NCBI GenBank assembly: GCA_900542905.1
Contig: UQPF01000026.1
Location: 1-24,043 of the forward strand
Reading direction: 5' to 3'
Source of the DNA: an uncultured Collinsella sp.
Lineage (GTDB): Bacteria; Actinomycetota; Coriobacteriia; Coriobacteriales; Coriobacteriaceae
DNA length: 24,043 bases
Positions 15,327-22,514 of the stretch are shown here, piece after piece. Positions within the stretch are counted from its first letter, which is position 1, and each line of letters opens with the position of its first letter. Made by a program: the position numbers and the translations under genes. A model generated the notes under the pieces. It made no database searches. It had not been told where the DNA came from and saw only the letters and a program-made list of their open reading frames with translations.

Positions 15327-15338
15327 AACCTACTATTT

Positions 15339-15516
15339 AGGGACAGGTTTATTTTGGCAGGTTTTACCTGCGGAAACGCCCCAGTTGCGGCATCGCAATC
15401 AACCGCGCGCCGACATACATGCATAACGCTCCAAAGGGGGCCGGCCTCATCACAACCCGAGGCCGGCCCCCTTTGCCGTTTTACCTGATAAAACCGACCA
15501 AAATAAACCTCTCCCC
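15339..15516. repeat. TIR-bounded element enclosing the pth terminator
   Basis: A 32-base left end (15339-15370) matches the complement of the right end (15485-15516) with few mismatches. The shared core is AGGTTTATTTTGG, then GGTTTTA and a final CAG/CTG-like piece. The left end also contains the local palindrome GCAGGT-TTT-ACCTGC. The 114 bases inside hold the pth terminator and no open frame of note. Size (178 bp) and structure are MITE-like; the ends contain GGGACAGG, as in other repeats here. Confidence 0.65.
15433..15480 (+). terminator. Strong intrinsic terminator of pth
   Basis: AAAGGGGGCCGGCCTC (15433-15448) pairs perfectly with 15459-15474, 16 bp with a 10-base loop. The AAA/TTT flanks make it usable from either direction. 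Confidence 0.8.
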
Positions 15517-15589
15517 CTTTGGTAGGCCAAAGTGGATAAACCCTGCTCCCAACCGCCGAAGATACACGTAAGCGACATGTCCATGAGGG

Positions 15590-15595
15590 TATAAT
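15590..15595 (+). promoter_or_regulatory. Probable -10 element of nfnAB
   Basis: A perfect TATAAT, with no good -35 at 16-18 bases. Transcription would start near 15602, giving a leader of about 100 bases that begins with a terminator-like hairpin. Confidence 0.5.
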
Positions 15596-15599
15596 TTGC

Positions 15600-15672
15600 A
15601 CCGTATGTCTGCACAACGCCTGTGCGCGTACGGTTTTATTCGGGCTACCGTCCATTTCCGTGGAGGCACGGT
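15600..15672 (+). promoter_or_regulatory. Attenuator-like leader of nfnAB
   Basis: Four short segments can pair in mutually exclusive ways: ACCGTA (15600-15605), TACGGT (15629-15634), TACCGT (15646-15651), CACGGT (15667-15672). Pairing 1 with 2, strengthened by the inner GCACA/TGTGC, makes a terminator-like hairpin followed by TTTTATT. Pairing 2 with 3 would break it. CCGTG-GAGG-CACGG (15658-15671) is a further hairpin near the ribosome site. There is no obvious leader peptide or known riboswitch core. Confidence 0.45.
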
Positions 15673-15700
15673 TCGGCGGCCCTAACAAGAGAGGGGTTCT

Positions 15701-16540
15701 ATGTATAAGATCCTGGAGAAGACGCAGTTCTCGGAGAAGGTGTTCAAGTTCCGCATCGAGGCGCCTGCAATCGCCAAGCATGCGCACGCTGGACAGTTCC
15801 TCATGGTTCGCGCCAACGAGACGGGCGAGCGCGTCCCGTTTACCCTGGCTGGCTGGAACGGTGACGAGGGCTGGGTCGAGTTCATCTTCATGGTGATCGG
15901 CAAGACCACCGAGATGCTGTCCACCTACGAGGCCGGCGAGTCGCTGCGCGACGTCGTGGGCCCGCTGGGCGTTCCCACCGAGATGGCCGAGGGCCCCTGC
16001 GCCGTCATTGGCGGCGGCGTCGGCCTGGCAATTGCCTTCCCGGTCGCCAAGCACCTGGTCGAGACCGGTCACGAAGTTCACGCCATCATGGGCGCCCGCA
16101 CCAAGGACCTCCTGCTCATGGAGGACCAGTTCCGCGAGCTCCTCGACGAGGACCACATCCACATCACCACCGACGACGGCTCCTACGGCGAGCAGGGCGT
16201 TGTTACCGCTCCGCTGGAGCGCCTGCTGCAGGACAAGGCCGTGAGCCAGGTCTTCTGCGTCGGCCCCGTTCCGATGATGAAGTTCTCGACCCTCACCGCC
16301 CAGAAGTACGACACCCCCATCACCGCGTCCCTCAACCCCATCATGGTTGACGGCACCGGCATGTGCGGCTGCTGCCGCGTCGAGGTGGGCGGCGTGACCA
16401 AGTTCGCTTGCGTCGACGGCCCCGACTTCGATGCCACCCTGGTCGACTGGGATGACCTTCGTGCCCGCCAGGCCGCTTACCGTTCCGAAGAGGGCGAGTC
16501 CCTCAAGGCCTATGAGGAAAAGAGCTGCGCATGCCACTAG
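15701..16540 (+). CDS. nfnA: NfnA/SudB-type FAD/NAD-binding subunit of ferredoxin:NADP transhydrogenase
   Basis: The small subunit of NfnAB couples NADH and reduced ferredoxin to NADP reduction by electron bifurcation in the cytosol. The 279 residues resemble ferredoxin reductase and PyrK: FAD site RVPFTLAGW (44-52), NAD-binding GGGVGLAIAFPVAK (104-117), and a [2Fe-2S] region with D217, C222, C225 and C237 (DGTGMCGCCRV, FACVDG). In known NfnA one aspartate and three cysteines hold this cluster, which fits; the extra C224 replaces the usual Ser or Gly. AGAGGGG lies 5 bases before the ATG. The stop overlaps the next gene by ten bases. An alternative name is sulfide dehydrogenase subunit beta, and PyrK is less likely because no pyrD is near. 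Confidence 0.93.
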   Translation: MYKILEKTQFSEKVFKFRIEAPAIAKHAHAGQFLMVRANETGERVPFTLAGWNGDEGWVEFIFMVIGKTTEMLSTYEAGESLRDVVGPLGVPTEMAEGPCAVIGGGVGLAIAFPVAKHLVETGHEVHAIMGARTKDLLLMEDQFRELLDEDHIHITTDDGSYGEQGVVTAPLERLLQDKAVSQVFCVGPVPMMKFSTLTAQKYDTPITASLNPIMVDGTGMCGCCRVEVGGVTKFACVDGPDFDATLVDWDDLRARQAAYRSEEGESLKAYEEKSCACH

Positions 16541-17940
16541 TTAACGGTCGTTTCGTTGCCGATATGAAGTCGCCCCGCACCCCCGATAACGAGGAGCCGG
16601 CTGCCGAGCGCGCCTGCGACTTCCGCCCCGTCGACAAGGGCTTCACCGAGGAGATGGCGCTGGCCGAGGCCGAGCGCTGCCTCAACTGCAAGAAGCCGTT
16701 CTGTGTTGAGGGCTGCCCCGTCAACATCAACATCCCCCGCTTTATCGAGCAGATCCGCGAGAAGGACTTCGGCGGCGCTCTCGATACCATCCGCGAGGAC
16801 TCCATGCTTCCCGCCATCTGCGGCCGCGTCTGCCCGCAGGAGAACCAGTGCGAGGGTAAGTGCATCCGTGGTAAGAAGTCCGAGCCCGTGGCCATCGGCC
16901 AGCTCGAGCGCTTCCTGGGTGACCGCCCCGAGCTCGCCTCCACGCCCAAGATGGCCCCCAAGAACGGCAAGAAGGTCGCCGTCGTCGGTTCCGGCCCGTC
17001 CGGCATCACCTGCGCCGGCGAGCTCGCCCGCAACGGCTTTGACGTCACCGTCTTCGAGGCCTTCTTTACCGGCGGCGGCGTGCTGGTCTACGGCATCCCC
17101 GAGTTCCGTCTGCCCAAGGCGGTCGTCAAGCGCGAGATCGACGGCCTGGAGGACATGGGCGTCAAGTTTGAGTACAACTCCGTCGTGGGCAACATGGCCA
17201 CGGCCGAGGAGCTGTTCGAGCAGGGCTTCGACGCCATCTACGTGGCGACCGGCGCTGGCCTGCCCAAGTTCCTCAACGTCCCCGGCGAGAACCTGCCCAA
17301 CGTCTTCTTCGCCAACGAGTACCTCACCCGCGTGAACCTGATGAAGGCCAACAAGTTCCCCGAGTACGACACCCCCACCAAGCACGGCAAGAACGTCGTC
17401 GTCTTTGGTGGCGGCAACGTGGCTATGGACGCCGTCCGTACCGCCAAGCGTCTGGGCGCCGAGCACGCCATCATCGCCTACCGTCGTACCGAGGACGAGA
17501 TGCCCTGCCGTCGCGCCGAGCTGCACCATGCTAAGGCCGAGGGCGTCGAGGTTCTGCCGCTCGTCTCCCCGCTCGAGTTTGTCGCTGGCGAGGACGGCTC
17601 CGTATGCGCCGTCAAGGTCCAGAAGATGGAGCTCGGCGAGCCCGACGAGTCCGGCCGTCGTCGCCCGGTGCCCATCGAGGGCGCCATCGAGGAGATTCCC
17701 TGCGATGTCGCGATCTCGGCTATCGGCACCAACGCCAACCCCTTCGCAAAGAAGATCGGTGGCAAGATGGAGCTCAACAAGTGGGGCTACATCGTCGCCG
17801 ACGAGGAGACCGGCCAGACCACCGATCCCCGCATCTGGGCCGGCGGCGACATCGTCACCGGTGCCGCTACGGTCATTCTGGCGATGGGCGCCGGCAAGAA
17901 GGCCGCCGCTTCGATCACCAAGAGCCTGCTGGGCGAGTAA
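16531..17940 (+). CDS. nfnB: NfnB/GltD-type NADPH-binding iron-sulfur flavoprotein subunit
   Basis: The large subunit of NfnAB holds the bifurcating FAD, two [4Fe-4S] clusters and the NADPH site. In 469 residues I see eight cluster cysteines (C50, C53, C58, C62; C97, C101, C107, C111), FAD-binding VVGSGPSG (151-158), the GGVLVYGIPEFRLPK segment, NADPH-binding VVFGGGNVAMDA, AYRRTEDEMPCRR, and the C-terminal WAGGDIVTGAATVILAMGAGK. The same family includes the small subunit of glutamate synthase, and automatic annotation often calls it homotetrameric GltA. The adjacent NfnA partner, with overlapping reading frames, argues for NfnB. The ATG at 16531 is preceded by GAGGAAAAGAG. It is followed by a clear terminator. 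Confidence 0.94.
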   Translation: MPLVNGRFVADMKSPRTPDNEEPAAERACDFRPVDKGFTEEMALAEAERCLNCKKPFCVEGCPVNINIPRFIEQIREKDFGGALDTIREDSMLPAICGRVCPQENQCEGKCIRGKKSEPVAIGQLERFLGDRPELASTPKMAPKNGKKVAVVGSGPSGITCAGELARNGFDVTVFEAFFTGGGVLVYGIPEFRLPKAVVKREIDGLEDMGVKFEYNSVVGNMATAEELFEQGFDAIYVATGAGLPKFLNVPGENLPNVFFANEYLTRVNLMKANKFPEYDTPTKHGKNVVVFGGGNVAMDAVRTAKRLGAEHAIIAYRRTEDEMPCRRAELHHAKAEGVEVLPLVSPLEFVAGEDGSVCAVKVQKMELGEPDESGRRRPVPIEGAIEEIPCDVAISAIGTNANPFAKKIGGKMELNKWGYIVADEETGQTTDPRIWAGGDIVTGAATVILAMGAGKKAAASITKSLLGE

Positions 17941-17967
17941 TCACCTACAGAGCTAGCCACCAAACGG

Positions 17968-18006
17968 CAAAGTCCCCGTCGAGCACACGCCCGGCGGGGA
18001 CTTTTT
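17968..18006 (+). terminator. Intrinsic terminator of nfnAB
   Basis: AAAGTCCCCG (about 17969-17978) pairs with CGGGGACTTT (17994-18003) and is followed by further Ts. It also has an A-rich opposite flank, so it may stop leftward transcripts from the kinase-like gene. Confidence 0.88.
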
Positions 18007-18019
18007 CTATGCCGGCCGC

Positions 18020-18063
18020 CCAAACCACCACGATGGGGACAGGCACCTTTGTGATGGTTTTGG
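18020..18063. repeat. GGGGACAGG-type palindrome after nfnB
   Basis: CCAAACCACCAC (18020-18031) pairs with GTGATGGTTTTGG (18051-18063) with one bulge and one mismatch. The centre carries GGGGACAGGCACCTTT. It lies immediately downstream of the kinase-like stop codon. Confidence 0.6.
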
Positions 18064-18067
18064 TCGG

Positions 18068-18691
18068 TTAGTCTTCGAGCTGCGCCACCTTGTAGCGGTA
18101 GGCTGCGGCAATAACGTCTTTGCAACCCTCGCGGCCCAGCTTGGCGCGGTTGACGACGATGTCTTTACCGCTCGTCATCTTCCACTTTCCGGCACTGTAG
18201 CGCTTATAGAACGCCTCGCGCGCCTTCTGCTGTTGCTTGACCAGCTTGGCACCCTTCTTTTTGTTAAGGCCACGCTTTTTGCGCACGATCTCGACGCGGT
18301 CCTCAAAGGGGGCTGTCACCAACACGGCAATGTGGTTGGGGTTGTTGCGCAGCAGGTAATCGGACAGACGGCCTTCGATAATGCAGCTCTCGGTCTCGCC
18401 CAGATCCAAAATCACCTGGCTCATCTTTTGGAACAACTTATCCGAGTACGAACGCGCATCGTAGCGGTCGGGCAGAAACGCCATGTTCTCCACGGCCAGG
18501 CGCTCGTCGTAGGCAGCCATCTTGTCGAGCGACTCGCCCGCGCGCAGCGAAGCACGTACCAGCAGCTCGTTATCGTACAGCGGAATCCCCAACTCGTCGG
18601 CAAGCATGCGACCAATCTCGTGGCCCTCGGCGCCAAAGTCGCGCGCGATGGTAATGACCACAGGACTCTTCTTATTCACCAGATCGCTCAT
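18068..18691 (-). CDS. Cytidylate kinase-like family protein
   Basis: The 207-residue P-loop protein resembles the cytidylate-kinase-like family of anaerobes, which is distinct from genuine Cmk. The N-terminus VVITIARDFGAEGHEIGRML carries the family phosphate-binding loop, here ARDFGAEGHEIG. YDNELL follows, then CIIEGRLSDYLL and a lid region rich in lysine and arginine (RKKRGLNKKKGAK). The substrate is unknown in this family. AAAGGA lies 6 bases before the ATG at 18691; a GTG at 18736 would extend it through a palindrome and is unlikely. It is the last gene of the leftward amino-acid ABC run, 48 bases after the second permease, so it may be co-transcribed. A link to amino-acid uptake is inference only. 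Confidence 0.87.
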   Translation of the reverse strand: MSDLVNKKSPVVITIARDFGAEGHEIGRMLADELGIPLYDNELLVRASLRAGESLDKMAAYDERLAVENMAFLPDRYDARSYSDKLFQKMSQVILDLGETESCIIEGRLSDYLLRNNPNHIAVLVTAPFEDRVEIVRKKRGLNKKKGAKLVKQQQKAREAFYKRYSAGKWKMTSGKDIVVNRAKLGREGCKDVIAAAYRYKVAQLED

Positions 18692-18708
18692 CGCGATTCC
18701 TTTCTCTA

Positions 18709-18737
18709 TGTGACAAAGGGGCTGTCCCTTTGCCACA
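18709..18737. repeat. Short GGCTGTCCC palindrome between permease and kinase-like gene
   Basis: TGTGACAAAGGG (18709-18720) pairs with CCCTTTGCCACA (18726-18737) with one mismatch and a 5-base loop. It sits two bases after the permease stop. Read leftward it contains GGGACAG, the motif of several other palindromes here. Confidence 0.7.
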
Positions 18738-18739
18738 TT

Positions 18740-19378
18740 CTACGCTGCCACCATTCGCCTCTGATACGCTCGGACCAGCAGCGAGATACCAAAGTTGAGC
18801 ACAAAGTACATCGCAAACACCAGGCCGTAGAGCATAAGCACCTGCGACAGGTCGATCGCGTGAGCCATCACAACGTTTGCCGTGTACATGAGCTCGGCCA
18901 CGTTAATGCCCGAAAGATACGAGCTGTCCTTAATGACGGTCGTGCACTGGCTAAACAGCGCCGGAATGATCGTCTTAAACGTCTGCGGCAGAATGATATA
19001 GCGCATGGTGGCAAAGAAGCCGAAGCCCTGGCTCTGCGCCGCCTCAAACTGGCCGCGCGGAATCGAGTTGAGGCCGCCACGCACAATCTCGGCCATAACA
19101 GCGCTGGTAAACAGCGTAAAGGCGATGGTCGAAATCACAATGTCCAAACCCTGCACCGTAAAGTAGATAAACAGAATCCACAGCAGGTTTGGCGTACAGC
19201 GGAACAGCTCGATATAGGCGCTCACCAAAATACGGAACGGGCGGGGCGCATAGCTTTTAACGAGCGCCAGCACCGTGCCAAAGATGAGCGAGAAAAAGAT
19301 CGACAGCGCCGAGATCTCGATCGTCTTAACAAAGCCGCCCCAAATGTAGAGCAGGTTGGTCGCGTTGAAGATTTCCAT
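18740..19378 (-). CDS. Amino-acid ABC transporter permease (second)
   Basis: This 212-residue integral membrane protein is of the HisM/GlnP polar-amino-acid family. The N-terminal segment GGFVKTIEISALSIFFSLIFG is the typical first helix with its TxxIS/T start. The ATPase-docking EAA loop reads EIVRGGLNSIPRGQFEAAQSQGFG, followed by YIILPQ. About five hydrophobic helices can be seen. It probably pairs with the permease encoded three bases upstream to form a heterodimeric channel. The last two genes are translated nearly end to end, consistent with one operon. The transported amino acid cannot be read from the sequence. Confidence 0.93.
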   Translation of the reverse strand: MEIFNATNLLYIWGGFVKTIEISALSIFFSLIFGTVLALVKSYAPRPFRILVSAYIELFRCTPNLLWILFIYFTVQGLDIVISTIAFTLFTSAVMAEIVRGGLNSIPRGQFEAAQSQGFGFFATMRYIILPQTFKTIIPALFSQCTTVIKDSSYLSGINVAELMYTANVVMAHAIDLSQVLMLYGLVFAMYFVLNFGISLLVRAYQRRMVAA

Positions 19379-19381
19379 GCG

Positions 19382-20128
19382 CTAGGCCTCCTCTACGTTG
19401 TCGAGTCCCAGCTCGGCCAGGCTCACGCCGCGCGGACGCTCCTTGGAGCGGCGCTCGAGCCACTGCACCAGCATGGCGAGCGGAAAGCAGATGATGAAGT
19501 ACATAAGGCAGCAGACGATGTATCCCTGCAGGTAACCGTACAGACTCACAAAGTTGTCGGAACGGTACATAAGGTCGCCGCCGGCCACAAGCGCCAGCAC
19601 CGACGTGTTCTTGACCAGGTTGAGCGCCTGGTTACACAGCGGCGGCAGAATAATCTTGAATGTCTGGGGCAGCACGATGTACCAGTACGCCTGCGCACGG
19701 GTGAAGCCCTGGCTCTGGGCCGCCTCCATCTGACCGCGCGGAACCGCCTCGATACCAGTGCGGATGACCTCCGAAATGTAGGCCGCGTGATACAGGCCCA
19801 CACCCAAGAAGCCCAGCACGAACGGCGCGATGCGCACCGGCTGGTCGGCACCGGTTATGGCCTGCAAAAACTGCGGACCAGCCATGTACATAAAGAGCAC
19901 CTGCACGGGCAACGGGGTGTTCTGGTAAAACTCCACATACACACGGCTTATGGCGCGCAGCACGCGCGAGCGAGTGGTAGAGAACACGCCCAGCAGCGTG
20001 CCCAGCACCAGCGATAGCAGCAGGCCGGCAACGACCACCTGCAGCGTCACGCCAAAGCCCTCCCAGAAGGGCCCCATGTTTTGAAATGTCGTCGACCAGC
20101 GGTCGGCGTCAAACAATCCTTCGAGCAT
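19382..20128 (-). CDS. Amino-acid ABC transporter permease (first)
   Basis: This 248-residue membrane subunit is of the same family as the next gene. After a short N-terminal part (MLEGLFDADRWSTTFQNMG) come the first helix GFGVTLQVVVAGLLLSLVLG and the helix with EFYQNTPLPVQVLFMY, a hallmark of polar amino-acid permeases. The EAA loop is EVIRTGIEAVPRGQMEAAQSQGF with YIVLPQ. A hydrophilic tail follows the last helix (RRSKERPRGVSLAELGL). The ATG at 20128 has GGAAGGA 5 bases upstream; the longer open frame to 20197 would overlap the binding-protein gene. It lies 25 bases after the binding protein. Confidence 0.93.
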   Translation of the reverse strand: MLEGLFDADRWSTTFQNMGPFWEGFGVTLQVVVAGLLLSLVLGTLLGVFSTTRSRVLRAISRVYVEFYQNTPLPVQVLFMYMAGPQFLQAITGADQPVRIAPFVLGFLGVGLYHAAYISEVIRTGIEAVPRGQMEAAQSQGFTRAQAYWYIVLPQTFKIILPPLCNQALNLVKNTSVLALVAGGDLMYRSDNFVSLYGYLQGYIVCCLMYFIICFPLAMLVQWLERRSKERPRGVSLAELGLDNVEEA

Positions 20129-20153
20129 TTGATTCCTTCCTTGGACGATGCGC

Positions 20154-21029
20154 CTATACAAGACCCCAGGTCTTGACCTCTTGGTCGAGCCAGCCATCGG
20201 CCAGGCGATCGCAAACTACCTGATCGACCACAGCCGAAAGGTCGCAGCCCTTCTTGGTCGCCACGCCGTAGCCCTGCTCGCCAAACTTGACCTCGGGCTG
20301 CAGCAGCTCAACGGTCTCGTTCATGTAACCGGCCAGCGTGGAGCGGTCCATGGCAAAGACGTCGATATTGCCGGCGTCGAGCGAACTCTTGATGATGGGA
20401 TAGCCGCTAAAGGCCCTAAACTCGGGCTTGCAGCTAAAGCCGTTGTCCTTGATCATCTGCTCGATCAGGCCCTGCGTGGTGGCACCCTGGCTCACGCCAA
20501 TAACCTTGCCGTCCAGGTCCTCAATCGAGGTAAAGCCCGAACGTTTCTTGACCATGAGTCCCACGTAGTCGGTGCGGTACGGCGTCGAAAAATCCCAGCT
20601 CTTCTTGCGCTCGTCGGTGATGGTGTAGGTCGCCGCGACCACGTCGAGCTGGCCGTTATCGATCAGTGGGCCGCGCGTCTTGGGCGTTACGTCGGTAAAC
20701 TCGACAAGCTCCTGGGCGCGGGCCTCCTTGTAGCTCACGCCGAAGACGGCAGCGGCGATCTGGTAGCACAAATCGACTTCCATGCCCTCAAAGCGGCCCT
20801 TGGCGGTGTCGTAATAGCCGTAGCCGGGAACATCCTTCTTAACGCCGGCATTCAGATGGCCACGCGACTTAATGGCCGCAAGCTTGGACCCCTTGTCGGA
20901 GCCCTCGCCACTGGTGGAGTTGCCACAACCGGTAAGCGCGGTCCCCGTCAACGCGAGCATGCCGGCGCCCGCCAGCTGCAAAAAGTGACGGCGCGACACG
21001 GCCGCCCTCGTCATATCCGTCATGTCCAT
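20154..21029 (-). CDS. Amino-acid ABC transporter substrate-binding lipoprotein (Tat signal)
   Basis: This extracytoplasmic protein of about 291 residues captures an amino acid for the ABC permeases. The N-terminus has a twin-arginine signal, S12-R13-R14-H-F-L-Q, then a hydrophobic core and lipobox LTGC with C35 as lipidation site. It is thus exported folded and anchored to the membrane. The mature part is a family 3 solute-binding protein: LNAGVKKDVPGYGYYD, FEGMEVDLCYQIAAAVFG, DFSTPYRTDYVGLMVKK, and IEDLDGKVIGVSQGATTQG of the second lobe. This pattern is common for glutamate, glutamine or aspartate binders, but specificity is not certain. Several start codons are close together (21032 GTG; 21029, 21023, 21014 ATG); I took the first ATG. 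It lies 8 bases after the ATPase. Confidence 0.93.
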   Translation of the reverse strand: MDMTDMTRAAVSRRHFLQLAGAGMLALTGTALTGCGNSTSGEGSDKGSKLAAIKSRGHLNAGVKKDVPGYGYYDTAKGRFEGMEVDLCYQIAAAVFGVSYKEARAQELVEFTDVTPKTRGPLIDNGQLDVVAATYTITDERKKSWDFSTPYRTDYVGLMVKKRSGFTSIEDLDGKVIGVSQGATTQGLIEQMIKDNGFSCKPEFRAFSGYPIIKSSLDAGNIDVFAMDRSTLAGYMNETVELLQPEVKFGEQGYGVATKKGCDLSAVVDQVVCDRLADGWLDQEVKTWGLV

Positions 21030-21037
21030 CACCGCGC

Positions 21038-21769
21038 CTAGTGCAGAATCTTGGACAGGAACTCGCGGCAGCGCGGGTTCTCGGGGTTATCGAAGAAGTG
21101 CTCGGGCGTGCCCTCCTCCAAAATGCGGCCGTCCTCCATAAAGATGACGCGGTCGGCCACCTGGCGTGCAAAGCCCATCTCGTGCGTCACGCAGATCATG
21201 GTGATATCTTCCTGCGCAAGCTCGATCATAACGTCCAGAACCTCCTGGACCATCTCGGGGTCGAGTGCCGAGGTCGGTTCGTCAAACAGGATGATGGGCT
21301 GCTTGGTGCACAGGGCACGGGCGATGGCGATGCGCTGCTGCTGACCACCCGAGAGATTCTGCGGATACTCGCCGGCCTTATGCGCCATGCCGACGCGCTT
21401 GAGCGCAGCGATGGCGATCTCGGTCGCCTCCTCCTTGCTCTTCTTTTGCAGTTTGATGGGCGCGAGCGTCAGGTTGCCCAGCACCGTCATGTTGGGATAC
21501 AGGTTGAACTGCTGAAACACCATAGAGCTATACTTGCGAGCCATCTCCAGGTGATTCTTTTTGGTGAGCGGCGTACCGTCGATGACGACCTCGCCCGACG
21601 TGGGCTCCTCCAGATAATCGACGCAACGGATGAGCGTCGACTTACCCGAACCGGAAGGCCCGATCATTACGAGCTTCTCGCCGCGCTTGACGGTGAGATT
21701 GATATCTTTGAGCACATGCAGGTCGCCAAAGTACTTGTTGAGATGCTTGATCTCGATCATGTCTGCCAT
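21038..21769 (-). CDS. Amino-acid ABC transporter ATP-binding protein
   Basis: The 243-residue ATPase belongs to the GlnQ/HisP subfamily and powers the adjacent permeases. Motifs: IEIKHLNKYFGDLHVLKDI, Walker A GPSGSGKS (about 38-45), Q-loop VFQQFNLYPNMTVLGN, signature LSGGQQQRIAIARAL, Walker B IILFDEPTSALDPEM, and the H-loop in CVTHEMGFA. The FNLYPNMT and HEMGFARQVADRVIFM segments are typical of polar amino-acid importers. It is the first gene of the operon; the ATG at 21769 has AAGGGA upstream, and a TACAAT -10 element lies 36 bases further out. No regulator gene is present in the window. Confidence 0.95.
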   Translation of the reverse strand: MADMIEIKHLNKYFGDLHVLKDINLTVKRGEKLVMIGPSGSGKSTLIRCVDYLEEPTSGEVVIDGTPLTKKNHLEMARKYSSMVFQQFNLYPNMTVLGNLTLAPIKLQKKSKEEATEIAIAALKRVGMAHKAGEYPQNLSGGQQQRIAIARALCTKQPIILFDEPTSALDPEMVQEVLDVMIELAQEDITMICVTHEMGFARQVADRVIFMEDGRILEEGTPEHFFDNPENPRCREFLSKILH

Positions 21770-21804
21770 GAATGTCCCTTCCCTGCGTTTACACGAGTTG
21801 AACT

Positions 21805-21810
21805 ATTGTA
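21805..21810 (-). promoter_or_regulatory. Possible -10 element of the amino-acid ABC operon
   Basis: Read leftward, TACAAT lies 36 bases before the ATPase start. There is no convincing -35. The hexamer is the same as before coaX, folP and prs. Confidence 0.4.
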
Positions 21811-21877
21811 CGGAAAGAACCGCGTTTCCGCAGCCCACACTACATTCCCGTAAAGAACCCGCAACCTTTAACCCACT

Positions 21878-21940
21878 CATTGGGGACGGGCTTAAATGAG
21901 TACCCGCTCATTGGGCACTCATTTAAGCCCGTCCCCAATG
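21878..21940. repeat. Perfect 24-bp palindrome with 15-base loop
   Basis: The arms 21878-21901 and 21917-21940 are exact reverse complements over 24 bases. They contain GGGGACGGGCTTAAATGAGT at the left. The loop repeats part of the arm (CTCATTGGG). It lies between the ABC promoter and the yqeY terminator, with no T tract of its own. It looks like a REP-type element. Confidence 0.9.
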
Positions 21941-21954
21941 ATTGCCCAGCCCAG

Positions 21955-21991
21955 CAAAAAGGGGCGCGACCGCAATGGTCACGTCCCCTTA
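21955..21991 (-). terminator. Intrinsic terminator of yqeY
   Basis: Read leftward, AAGGGG and GTGACC-like segments pair with GGTCGC and CCCCTT segments (arms about 21979-21990 and 21959-21971) with one mismatch. The tail is TTTTTTG. It begins 27 bases after the yqeY stop. Confidence 0.85.
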
Positions 21992-22016
21992 ACATCAACT
22001 ATGTACCGCTCGGCCC

Positions 22017-22460
22017 TTAAGCCAGCTTTGCTCCGACGATCTTTGCCGCGGCAGGCTTATCGAAGTTGCCGCCGGTGGCCTTGCCGAGTGCTCCCATGAC
22101 CTGGCCCATCTGCTTCTTGGAAGTAGCGCCCAGCTCGGCGATGACCTGCTCGATCAGGGCCTCGAGCTCCTCGCCCGAAACCTGCGCGGGCAGCAGGCTC
22201 TCCAGAATCTTGACCTGCTCGGTCAGGTTGTCGGTACGCTCCTGGTCGGTGCCGGCCTTGATGGACATCTCCAGCGTCTCGCTCGTCTGCTTGATCAGAC
22301 GCTTGATCATGCTGTTGACGTCTTCCTCGGTCACATCGCGGCGCTCGTTAACCTCGATATTCTTCACCTCGGCCTTGACCTGGCGAATGATGGACAGGCG
22401 AACCTTGTCCTTGGCCTTCATGGCCGCGATCATTTCTTTCTGCAGCTCTTCGTTGGTCAT
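22017..22460 (-). CDS. yqeY: GatB/YqeY domain-containing protein
   Basis: This 147-residue protein is of the YqeY family, related to the tail domain of the GatB amidotransferase subunit that contacts tRNA. The exact role of stand-alone YqeY is not established. The sequence has the expected two helical parts: an N-terminal charged helical half (MTNEELQKEMIAAMKAKD, RLSIIRQVKAEVKNIEVN) and the C-terminal KKQMGQVMGALGKATGG with AAKIVGAKL, a typical family ending. AGAGGA lies 7 bases before the ATG at 22460. It lies 54 bases after the PrsA-like gene on the same strand and carries the terminator, so the two are probably co-transcribed. Confidence 0.94.
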   Translation of the reverse strand: MTNEELQKEMIAAMKAKDKVRLSIIRQVKAEVKNIEVNERRDVTEEDVNSMIKRLIKQTSETLEMSIKAGTDQERTDNLTEQVKILESLLPAQVSGEELEALIEQVIAELGATSKKQMGQVMGALGKATGGNFDKPAAAKIVGAKLA

Positions 22461-22483
22461 CTGCAAATCCTCTCTAATAGCGT

Positions 22484-22509
22484 GGGCGGCACTCACGCGA
22501 GCACCGCCC
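22484..22509 (-). other. Intercistronic hairpin between the PrsA-like gene and yqeY
   Basis: GGGCGG plus CACTC-like bases (22484-22494) pair with GAG plus CCGCCC (22499-22509), 11 bp with two wobble pairs and a 4-base loop. There is no T tract, so it may stabilise the upstream message instead of ending it. Confidence 0.4.
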
Positions 22510-22514
22510 CATGG

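Noticed and set aside
15701..16540. Dihydroorotate dehydrogenase electron-transfer subunit PyrK
   Set aside because: The family is related, but the overlapping partner is an NfnB/GltD-type protein and no pyrD is present, so NfnA fits better.
18233..20017. Long open frame of 594 codons opposite the kinase-like gene and permeases
   Set aside because: It is antisense to three genes with clear family motifs and has no ribosome site or recognisable domain. The same holds for 3778-5427 and 11788-13290.
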